A stretch of 64,000 nucleotides of DNA from positions 372,001 to 436,000 of the forward strand of contig JALIRH010000095.1 of the NCBI GenBank assembly GCA_023055505.1. The letters are read 5' to 3'. This DNA comes from Callipepla californica brunnescens (lineage: Eukaryota; Chordata; Aves; Galliformes; Odontophoridae). Below are positions 53,789 through 64,000 of this stretch, one piece after another. Every line of letters begins with the position of its first letter. The first letter of the stretch is position 1. Under the pieces are notes generated by a model. It saw only the letters and a program-made list of their open reading frames with translations, was not told the origin of the DNA and searched no databases. The translations under genes and the position numbers were made by a program.

Positions 53789-56700
53789 ATGTATGGGATG
53801 ATTTGTATGATGTAACCCAAAACCAAACCCCAGGCCTACCCCTTCTCTCACCCTGACACTCGAACCAAACCTCCGCCTAAACCTAACCCTAATATCTAAG
53901 CCTAAGCCTAACCCTTCCAATTGCCCTAGCCCTAACACTAACCCTTTTCCTATACCTAACCCTGACCTCAACCCTGATCCTAACCTTTCCCTAACCCTAA
54001 CACCAACCCGTAACATCATTTGAATCCTAATCCTATTCCAAACCTTAACCCTATCCCAAGGCCTAACCCTACTCTGACCTTTACACTCCAACTAACCCAA
54101 CCTCGATCAATAAATACAAATGGAGTCCTAAACCTAAACCTAAACCTAAACCTACTGCTAACACCACAAGTCAGCCTACTTTTCTCCCTAAATCTAATCA
54201 CAAATCTCAAAAAATCTTTGTCCCTAACCCTAATCATAAATCCAGTCCAAACTCTGAAACTTTCCCAAAACCTATGCCTATTCCTAACACTTACTCTTAC
54301 CCTAAGTCTATCCCTAACACTAACCCTTCTCCCAGACACAACCCTAAAGCCAACACTAATCCTAACCTAATCTTTATCCTAATCCTAAACCTAATCCTAA
54401 CTCTTACCCTAATTCTAACTCTACCCTAACCCTAACTCTGACCCTCAAACCAAACCCACATTTAAGCACAACCCTAATCCCGACACCTAGCATCAGATTA
54501 CCACAACCCTAACGGAACCCTAACCCTAACACTAATGCTAGGACTATCCCAAACCCTAACCCAAGTACTAGACCAAACCATACCCCTATCCCTCACTCTA
54601 AAACTAACAACCCTAACTAAACTCTAACCGTAACCCTATCCCTAATACTAACACTAATCATCTTTTAAACACCAATGTTATTCCTATTCCTAAACCTTAC
54701 CCAATCTCCAAATGAAATCCAAGGCCGGTGCCTTCTCACACCCTAACGATCAAACCAAACCTACATCTAAACCTAACCCTAAATCCAATCTTTACCCTAA
54801 ACCATACACTTGCCCTGGCCTTAACACTAACCCTTTCCCTATACCTAACCCTAACCCTAACCTTAACACTAATTTGAGGCCTATCCCTAGTAGGAACCCA
54901 AAACCTAATTGGAATCTGAATCCTGTTCTTAACCTTAACCCTAACACGACTTAACTCTACTCTGACCCTAAAAGTCAAATTAACCCTACTCCTTACCCTA
55001 AACCTCAATCTAAACCTAAACCTAACCCTAAACCTAAACTTCACAAGAACACTCAACCTAATCCTAGCACTAACCTAAACTAAAACTAAAACAACTTTTT
55101 TGCTAACCCTAATCCTAAATCTAACCCTAACCCCAAAACTCCCCCAAACCTGACCCTAAACCTAATCCACTCCAAAATCCTTACCCTAACCCTAACCCCA
55201 AACACCCTAATACTAGAACTAAAGCAATCCTTCACCCTAACCCTAAAACTAACAATTTAACTTTGACCCTAAAACTCAAATTCACCCTACATACACTTGA
55301 TGCTACCTAGGTTAGGGTCAGGCTCAATCTGGGTTTTGTGTTGGGGTCAAAGGGATAGGGTTAGGGTAGAGTTCGAGTTAGGATGAAGGTAATGCTTACA
55401 GATATGTTTAGAGAATGGAACAGGGTTAGGGTTAAGGTTAGGGTAAGGTTGAAGGTTAGGCTCAGGGACAGATTTAGGGTTAGAGTTTGGGTTCCTTTTA
55501 GGTTTAGGGATAGGGTTAGGGTACGGTTAGGTATTGTACAACGCTAAGTGTTAGCTTCTGGGTAAGGGATAGGGTTAGGGTAAGGGTTAGATTCAGGGTT
55601 AGGGTTAGCATTAGCATCAGGGTTAGGGTTATGGTAAGAGTTAGGATAGGGAATGGGATACAGTTAGGGTAAGGGTTAGGAATAGGGTTAGGGTTACATT
55701 AAGGTTAGGGTTAGTGTTTGGATCAGGGGTAGGGTTAGGAATAAAGTTAGAGTAAGGGCTAGGATTAGGGTTAGGGTTAGGGTAGGGATACGGTTAGGGT
55801 AGAGTTAAGGTTAGGGTAGGGTTAGAGTTAGGGTAAGGGTTAGGGATAGGGTTAGGGTTAGGGTTAGGGTTAGGTTAGGGTTTGGGTTATGGTAAGAGTT
55901 AGGATAGGGATTGTGATACGGTTAGGGTAAGGGTTAGGAATAGGGATAGGGTTTGATTAGGGTAAGGGTTATTGTTTGGATTAGGGGTAGGGTTACGAAT
56001 AAAGTTAGAGTTAGGGCTAGGATTAGGGTTAGGGTTCGGGATTGGATTAGTGTTAGGGTAAGGAATAAAGTTAGAGTTAGTGTTAGGATTAGGGTTAGGG
56101 TAAAGTAGGGTTAGGGGTAGGGTTAGGGTTAGGGTTAGGGTTAGGGTAGGGTTAGGGTTAGGGTTTGGGTTAGGCTAGGGTTAGGGTAAGGGTTAGGGTT
56201 AGGGTTAGGGTTAGGGTTAGGGTTAGGGTTAGGGTAGGGTTAGGGTTAGGGTTAGGGTACGGGTTAGGGTTAGGGTTAGGGTTAGGGTTAGGGTTAGGGT
56301 TAAGGTTAAATTTTTTGTTAGGGTTAGGGTTAGGGTTAGGGTTAAGGTTAAATTTATTGTTAGGGTTAGGGTTAGGGTTAGGGTTAGGGTAGGGTTAGGG
56401 TTAGGGTTAGGGTTAGGTTAGGGTTGGGGTTAGGGTTAGGGTTAGGGTTAGGGTTAGGGTATGCTTAGGGTTAGGGTAAAATTAGGGTTAGGGTTAGTGT
56501 TAGGGTTAGGGTTAAATTTATTGTTAGGTTTAGGGTTAAGGTTAGAGTTAGGGTTAGGGTTAGGGTTAGGGTTACGGTTAGGGTTAGGGTTAGGGTTAGG
56601 GTTACGGTTAGGGTTAGGGTTAGGGTTAGGGTTAGGGTTAGGGTTAGGGTTAGGGTTAGGTTAGGGTTAGGCTTAGGGTTAAGGTGAGAGTTAGGGTTAG

Positions 56701-58967
56701 GGTTAGGGTTAGGGTTAGGTAAGGGTTAGGGTTAAGGTAAGAATTAGGATAGGGATTGTGATACAGTTAAGATAAGGGTTAGGAATTAGAGTTAGGGTTA
56801 GGGTTAGGATTAGGGTTAGGGTTAGGTTAGGGTTAGGGTTAGGGTTAAGGTTAGAGTTAGGGTTAGGGTTAGGGTTAGGGTTAGGTAAGGGTTAGGGTTA
56901 GGGTAAGAATTAGGATAGGGATTGTGATACAGTTAAGGTAAGGGTTAGGAATTAGGGTTAGGGTTAGGGTTAGGTTTAGGTTTAGGTTTAGGGTTAGGGT
57001 TAGGGTTAGTGTTAGGGTAGGTTAGGGTTAGGGTAGGGTAAGGGTTAGCATTAGGTTTAGGGTTAGGGTTAGGGTTAGAGTTAGGTTAGGGCTAGGGTTA
57101 GGGTTAGGGTTAGGGTTAATGTAGTTTAGGGCTAGGGTTAGGGTTAGGGTTAGGATAGGGTTAATGTAGGGTTAGGGTTAGTGCTAGGAATCAATTTGGA
57201 GGAAGGAAAAGGTATAGGAATTGGTTCATTGTTAGCGTTAGTCTTCAGGGTTAGGGTTCGGATTTAGCACTATGTTTCAGGTTCCTTTTAGGTTTAGTGA
57301 TAAGGATTAGGGGTACGTTTAGGTATTGTACAATGCTAAGTGTTAGCTTCTGGGTGGGGGTTGGGGTTAGATTAAGGGTGAGGGTTAGGGTTAGGACTAG
57401 ATTTAGGATTAGGTTTAGGAATAGGTTTTCTTTGATTGTTAGGGTGAGAGAAAGGTTAGGCCTTGGGTTTGTTTTTGGAATAGTTTTGGGTTTCAGAATA
57501 GGAATTGGGTTAGTATTTGGAATCTGATTGCTTTAGTATTAGTGTTAGGGTGGGGGTTAGAAGTTAGGTGAGCGTTGTGGTAATCTAATGCTTTGTGTTA
57601 GGCTTAGGGTTGGGCTTGAGGTTGGTGTTAGGGTCAGCTTTAGTTTGAAGGTAGATTTAGAGTTTAAATTGTGGTCATGCTTTGGATTAGTTTTAGAGTT
57701 AGGGTAAGATTTAGGTTTCCTTTCAGTGTTAGGCTGTGAGAATTGTAGGCTTTGTGTTTTTGGGATTGTGTTGGGTTTAGGAATTGGAATAGTGTTTGGG
57801 ATAGTATTAGCGTTAAGGCTGGGGTTAGAGTTAGGTGATGGCTGTGGTAATCTAATGCTTTGTGTTAGGTTTAGGGTTGGGCTTCAATCTGGGGTTGGTT
57901 TTAAGGTCCCATTTAGATTTCAGGAAGAATTGGAGTTAAATTGAGGTAACGGTTAGGATTAGATTTAGGGTTCTGATAAGGGTTAGGTTAGGGTTAGGGT
58001 TTGGTTCCAAGTTGTTTTTAGGGTTAGGTTTAACGTTAGGTTTCAGGATAGGGTTAGGAATATAGCTAGGTGTTAGGTAAGGTTTAGTCCTGGGGTTTCA
58101 GTTCGGGTTAGGTGAAGCGTTAGTTTTACAGTTAGAAGACATGTTAGGGTTAGGGTTAGGTTTTGGTGTAGATTTAGGTTTAGGGTAAGGGTTAGGGATG
58201 TAGATGAAGGGTTCTCTTTAGTTTTAGGACCAGGGAAGGGTCCTAAAAGGGCCTTGGCTAAGGGTGAGTTTTAGTATTTGATTTAGCGTTGCGTTCAGGT
58301 CTAGGTTAGTTTGAGTGTCAGGCTGAGAGAAGGGGTAGGCCTTGGGTTTGGTTCTGGCTTAGTGTTAGGTTTAGGAATAGGAATAGTTTTGGTGTTTGGA
58401 TTGGGTTTGGGGTTAGTAGTAGGGATTGGATTGGGGTTAGTGTTAGGTGAGATCTGCGGTAATCTGATGCTTTCTTTGAGGCTTGAGGTTTGAGCTTAAA
58501 CGTGGTGTTGGTTTTAGGGTAGGATTTAGGGCTAGGGTTTGGTTGAGGGTAGCATTAGGTTTAGGTTTAGGGGAAGGGTTTTGGTTAGGGTAGAGGTTAG
58601 AATTCTGGTTTGGGTTAGGAATAGGGTTCTGGACAAGGTAAGGATTTAGTCCTAGGTTTCCAGTTAGGGTAAGGTGAAGTGCTGGTGTTCTAGTTAGGAG
58701 AAGAGTTAGGTTGAGGTTTCGGGTTAGGTTTTTTTGTCGATTTAGGTTTTAGGTAAGGGGTAGATTTTAGACAACATGAGCTTTCTGGTCAGAGTAGGGT
58801 TAGGCTTTAGAATATGGATAAGATTAGGATAAATGTAGGGTTAGTTTCGGGTTTAGGTTAGTTTGAGTGTTAGGCTGAGAGAAGGGGAGGGCCTTGGGTT
58901 TGGGTTTGGTTTAGGGTTAAGATAAGGTTTAGGAATAGGAGTAGGTTTGGGGTTTGGATTGGGTTTG
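53625..58967 (+). repeat. 5.3-kb tandem unit 5 (5343 bp)
   Basis: Continuous unit with pol fragment 53625-53788. Private changes include CTAGGACTATCCC at about 54538 and AACAACTTTTTT at about 55091. Confidence 0.93.
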
Positions 58968-59131
58968 GACTTGATAGTGACTCCCCACTGAACCATAACA
59001 TCAGGGCCCCATAAATATCATCGGAATTGGCAACACAAACGGTTTGATAGTAGCTACCCGATCTTCAGGTCCTCTGATTGGAATGAACTCAGCACTTTGC
59101 TGGCTGTTCCTTGCACCTCCCACCCCACCTA
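58968..59131 (-). pseudogene. Retroviral pol fragment in unit 6
   Basis: Same fragment. Its right end carries the unit 1 variant (CACCTAATGTATGTG). Confidence 0.88.
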
Positions 59132-62100
59132 ATGTATGTGATGATTTGTATGATGTAACCCAAAACCAAACCCCAGGCCTACCCCTTCTCTCACCCTGAC
59201 ACTCGAACCAAACCTCCGCCTAAACCTAACCCTAATATCTAAGCCTAAGCCTAACCCTTCCAATTGCCCTAGCCCTAACACTAACCCTTTTCCTATACCT
59301 AACCCTGACCTCAACCCTGATCCTAACCTTTCCCTAACCCTAACACCAACCCGTAACATCATTTGAATCCTAATCCTATTCCAAACCTTAACCCTATCCC
59401 AAGGCCTAACCCTACTCTGACCTTTACACTCCAACTAACCCAACCTCGATCAATAAATACAAATGGAATCCTAAACCTAAACCTAAACCTAAACCTACTG
59501 CTAACACCACAAGTCAGCCTACTTTTCTCCCTAAATCTAATCACAAATCTCAAAAAATCTTTGTCCCTAACCCTAATCATAAATCCAGTCCAAACTCTGA
59601 AACTTTCCCAAAACCTATGCCTATTCCTAACACTTACTCTTACCCTAAGTCTATCCCTAACACTAACCCTTCTCCCAGACACAACCCTAAAGCCAACACT
59701 AATCCTAACCTAATCTTTATCCTAATCCTAAACCTAATCCTAACTCTTACCCTAATTCTAACTCTACCCTAACCCTAACTCTGACCCTCAAACCAAACCC
59801 ACATTTAAGCACAACCCTAATCCCGACACCTAGCATCAGATTACCACAACCCTAACGGAACCCTAACCCTAACACTAATGCTATGACTATCCCAAACCCT
59901 AACCCAAGTACTAGACCAAACCATACCCCTATCCCTCACTCTAAAACTAACAACCCTAACTAAACTCTAACCGTAACCCTATCCCTAATACTAACACTAA
60001 TCATCTTTTAAACACCAATGTTATTCCTATTCCTAAACCTTACCCAATCTCCAAATGAAATCCAAGGCCGGTGCCTTCTCACACCCTAACGATCAAACCA
60101 AACCTACATCTAAACCTAACCCTAAATCCAATCTTTACCCTAAACCATACACTTGCCCTGGCCTTAACACTAACCCTTTCCCTATACCTAACCCTAACCC
60201 TAACCTTAACACTAATTTGAGGCCTATCCCTAGTAGGAACCCAAAACCTAATTGGAATCTGAATCCTGTTCTTAACCTTAACCCTAACACGACTTAACTC
60301 TACTCTGACCCTAAAAGTCAAATGAACCCTACTCCTTACCCTAAACCTCAATCTAAACCTAAACCTAACCCTAAACCTAAACTTCACAAGAACACTCAAC
60401 CTAATCCTAGCACTAACCTAAACTAAAACTAAAACACCTTTTTTGCTAACCCTAATCCTAAATCTAACCCTAACCCCAAAACTCCCCCAAACCTGACCCT
60501 AAACCTAATCCACTCCAAAATCCTTACCCTAACCCTAACCCCAAACACCCTAATACTAGAACTAAAGCAATCCTTCACCCTAACCCTAAAACTAACAATT
60601 TAACTTTGACCCTAAAACTCAAATTCACCCTACATACACTTGATGCTACCTAGGTTAGGGTCAGGCTCAATCTGGGTTTTGTGTTGGGGTCAAAGGGATA
60701 GGGTTAGGGTAGAGTTCGAGTTAGGATGAAGGTAATGCTTACAGATATGTTTAGAGAATGGAACAGGGTTAGGGTTAAGGTTAGGGTAAGGTTGAAAGTT
60801 AGGCTCAGGGACAGATTTAGGGTTAGAGTTTGGGTTCCTTTTAGGTTTAGGGATAGGGTTAGGGTACGGTTAGGTATTGTACAACGCTAAGTGTTAGCTT
60901 CTGGGTAAGGGATAGGGTTAGGGTAAGGGTTAGATTCAGGGTTAGGGTTAGCATTAGCATCAGGGTTAGGGTTATGGTAAGAGTTAGGATAGGGAATGGG
61001 ATACAGTTAGGGTAAGGGTTAGGAATAGGGTTAGGGTTACATTAAGGTTAGGGTTAGTGTTTGGATCAGGGGTAGGGTTAGGAATAAAGTTAGAGTAAGG
61101 GCTAGGATTAGGGTTAGGGTTAGGGTAGGGATACGGTTAGGGTAGAGTTAAGGTTAGGGTAGGGTTAGAGTTAGGGTAAGGGTTAGGGATAGGGTTAGGG
61201 TTAGGGTTAGGGTTAGGTTAGGGTTTGGGTTATGGTAAGAGTTAGGATAGGGATTGTGATACGGTTAGGGTAAGGGTTAGGAATAGGGATAGGGTTTGAT
61301 TAGGGTAAGGGTTATTGTTTGGATTAGGGGTAGGGTTACGAATAAAGTTAGAGTTAGGGCTAGGATTAGGGTTAGGGTTCGGGATTGGATTAGTGTTAGG
61401 GTAAGGAATAAAGTTAGAGTTAGTGTTAGGATTAGGGTTAGGGTAAAGTAGGGTTAGGGGTAGGGTTAGGGTTAGGGTTAGGGTTAGGGTAGGGTTAGGG
61501 TTAGGGTTTGGGTTAGGCTAGGGTTAGGGTAAGGGTTAGGGTTAGGGTTAGGGTTAGGGTTAGGGTTAGGGTTAGGGTAGGGTTAGGGTTAGGGTTAGGG
61601 TACGGGTTAGGGTTAGGGTTAGGGTTAGGGTTAGGGTTAAGGTTAAATTTTTTGTTAGGGTTAGGGTTAGGGTTAGGGTTAAGGTTAAATTTATTGTTAG
61701 GGTTAGGGTTAGGGTTAGGGTTAGGGTAGGGTTAGGGTTAGGGTTAGGGTTAGGTTAGGGTTGGGGTTAGGGTTAGGGTTAGGGTTAGGGTTAGGGTTAG
61801 GGTATGCTTAGGGTTAGGGTAAAATTAGGGTTAGGGTTAGTGTTAGGGTTAGGGTTAAATTTATTGTTAGGTTTAGGGTTAAGGTTAGAGTTAGGGTTAG
61901 GGTTAGGGTTAGGGTTACGGTTAGGGTTAGGGTTAGGGTTAGGGTTAGGGTTACGGTTAGGGTTAGGGTTAGGGTTAGGGTTAGGGTTAGGTTAGGGTTA
62001 GGCTTAGGGTTAAGGTGAGAGTTAGGGTTAGGGTTAGGGTTAGGGTTAGGGTTAGGTAAGGGTTAGGGTTAAGGTAAGAATTAGGATAGGGATTGTGATA

Positions 62101-64000
62101 CAGTTAAGATAAGGGTTAGGAATTAGAGTTAGGGTTAGGGTTAGGATTAGGGTTAGGGTTAGGTTAGGGTTAGGGTTAGGGTTAAGGTTAGAGTTAGGGT
62201 TAGGGTTAGGGTTAGGGTTAGGTAAGGGTTAGGGTTAGGGTAAGAATTAGGATAGGGATTGTGATACAGTTAAGGTAAGGGTTAGGAATTAGGGTTAGGG
62301 TTAGGGTTAGGTTTAGGTTTAGGTTTAGGGTTAGGGTTAGGGTTAGTGTTAGGGTAGGTTAGGGTTAGGGTATGGTAGGGTTAGGGTTAGGGTAGGGTAA
62401 GGGTTAGCATTAGGTTTAGGGTTAGGGTTAGGGTTAGAGTTATGTTAGGGCTAGGGTTAGGGTTAGGGTTAGGGTTAGGGTTAATGTAGTTTAGGGCTAG
62501 GGTTAGGGTTAGGGTTAGGATAGGGTTAATGTAGGGTTAGGGTTAGTGCTAGGAATCAGTTTGGAGAAAGGAAAAGCTATAGGAATTGGTTCATTGTTAG
62601 CGTTAGTCTTCAGGGTTAGGGTTCGGATTTAGCACTATGTTTCAGGTTCCTTTTAGGTTTAGTGATAAGGATTAGGGGTACGTTTAGGTATTGTACAATG
62701 CTAAGTGTTAGCTTCTGGGTGGGGGTTGGGGTTAGATTAAGGGTGAGGGTTAGGGTTAGGACTAGATTTAGGATTAGGTTTAGGAATAGGTTTTCTTTGA
62801 TTGTTAGGGTGAGAGAAAGGTTAGGCCTTGGGTTTGTTTTTGGAATAGTTTTGGGTTTCAGAATAGGAATTGGGTTAGTATTTGGAATCTGATTGCTTTA
62901 GTATTAGTGTTAGGGTGGGGGTTAGAAGTTAGGTGAGCGTTGTGGTAATCTAATGCTTTGTGTTAGGCTTAGGGTTGGGCTTGAGGTTGGTGTTAGGGTC
63001 AGCTTTAGTTTGAAGGTAGATTTAGAGTTTAAATTGTGGTCATGCTTTGGATTAGTTTTAGAGTTAGGGTAAGATTTAGGTTTCCTTTCAGTGTTAGGCT
63101 GTGAGAATTGTAGGCTTTGTGTTTTTGGGATTGTGTTGGGTTTAGGAATTGGAATAGTGTTTGGGATAGTATTAGCGTTAAGGCTGGGGTTAGAGTTAGG
63201 TGATGGCTGTGGTAATCTAATGCTTTGTGTTAGGTTTAGGGTTGGGCTTCAATCTGGGGTTGGTTTTAAGGTCCCATTTAGATTTCAGGAAGAATTGGAG
63301 TTAAATTGAGGTAACGGTTAGGATTAGATTTAGGGTTCTGATAAGGGTTAGGTTAGGGTTAGGGTTTGGTTCCAAGTTGTTTTTAGGGTTAGGTTTAACG
63401 TTAGGTTTCAGGATAGGGTTAGGAATATAGCTAGGTGTTAGGTAAGGTTTAGTCCTGGGGTTTCAGTTCGGGTTAGGTGAAGCGTTAGTTTTACAGTTAG
63501 AAGACATGTTAGGGTTAGGGTTAGGTTTTGGTGTAGATTTAGGTTTAGGGTAAGGGTTAGGGATGTAGATGAAGGGTTCTCTTTAGTTTTAGGACCAGGG
63601 AAGGGTCCTAAAAGGGCCTTGGCTAAGGGTGAGTTTTAGTATTTGATTTAGCGTTGCGTTCAGGTCTAGGTTAGTTTGAGTGTCAGGCTGAGAGAAGGGG
63701 TAGGCCTTGGGTTTGGTTCTGGCTTAGTGTTAGGTTTAGGAATAGGAATAGTTTTGGTGTTTGGATTGGGTTTGGGGTTAGTAGTAGGGATTGGATTGGG
63801 GTTAGTGTTAGGTGAGATCTGCGGTAATCTGATGCTTTCTTTGAGGCTTGAGGTTTGAGCTTAAACGTGGTGTTGGTTTTAGGGTAGGATTTAGGGCTAG
63901 GGTTTGGTTGAGGGTAGCATTAGGTTTAGGTTTAGGGGAAGGGTTTTGGTTAGGGTAGAGGTTAGAATTCTGGTTTGGGTTAGGAATAGGGTTCTGGACA
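58968..64000 (+). repeat. 5.3-kb tandem unit 6, cut by window edge
   Basis: At least 5033 bp of a sixth unit. Its pol-fragment end carries CACCTAATGTATGTG, like unit 1 and unlike units 2-5 (CAGCTAATGTATGGG). It also has private changes near 62556-62580. The array evidently continues beyond the window. Confidence 0.92.

Noticed and set aside
27488..63858. Sets of 60-116-codon frames repeated in every 5.3-kb unit (GLGLGL, RVRVRF, LNLNLN peptides)
   Set aside because: Low-complexity translation of degenerate TTAGGG/CCCTAA in several frames and both strands. Conservation between units follows from recent DNA duplication and not from selection.
1..64000. CRISPR array
   Set aside because: Direct repeats here have no unique spacers of constant length and there are no cas genes. 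The sequence is vertebrate.

Overview
The window looks like the subtelomere of a small bird chromosome, most likely a galliform such as chicken. It is almost entirely repeats and retroelements. The evidence for a bird is: very long degenerate TTAGGG arrays, an alpharetrovirus-like endogenous retrovirus, an ERVL/spuma-like retroelement with a heptad-repeat gag of the kind I associate with the chicken ENS/ERNI group (family name tentative), and a bird-like terminal exon of SGF29. Most open reading frames in the window are read-through of short tandem repeats and are not annotated as genes.

Layout. 1-1510 is an 11-bp minisatellite and 1511-7235 an 8-bp minisatellite. The latter carries two solo LTR-like insertions (3822-4154; 5336-6258 on the minus strand), each with a 5-bp target duplication. 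7240-17340 is about 10 kb of degenerate TTAGGG. 17341-18833 is a diverged partial copy of the large unit found further right, split by a solo LTR (17638-18211). 18834-23147 is GC-rich. It holds the SGF29 terminal exon in a partly duplicated form (19173-19671), a CpG/ETS-rich promoter-like stretch (19845-20150), and minisatellites, the last of which has four CTCF-like motifs embedded in it. 23148-27490 is a decayed minus-strand endogenous retrovirus with its 3' LTR, env, and pol back to protease, where it is cut off.

From 27327 to the end the window is a head-to-tail array of about 5.3-kb units (five complete, a sixth running off the edge). Each unit has about 164 bp of the truncated retroviral protease region, about 1.5 kb of CCCTAA-oriented degenerate repeat, a sharp polarity switch, then about 3.7 kb of TTAGGG-oriented repeat with a pure hexamer core. 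The array therefore appears to have been amplified from the broken end of the 23148-27490 retrovirus.

Unit 3 alone is interrupted by a young, 4927-bp LTR retroelement (40730-45656). Its 566-bp LTRs appear to differ at one base and it is flanked by TAGGG. It encodes a 202-residue heptad coiled-coil gag-like protein and a long pol reading frame with intact RT, RNase H and integrase signature residues, but most of the protease is missing and there is no env. Its primer-binding site is not the usual 18 nt: it is the reverse complement of an entire tRNA-Lys(CTT), including the CCA tail. This is the most striking object in the window and is best explained by reverse transcription running through the whole primer tRNA.

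No typical single-copy host gene is complete here. All coordinates of repeat edges are by eye and are good to roughly 10-30 bases, except the LTR and tRNA boundaries, which I could place to the base.
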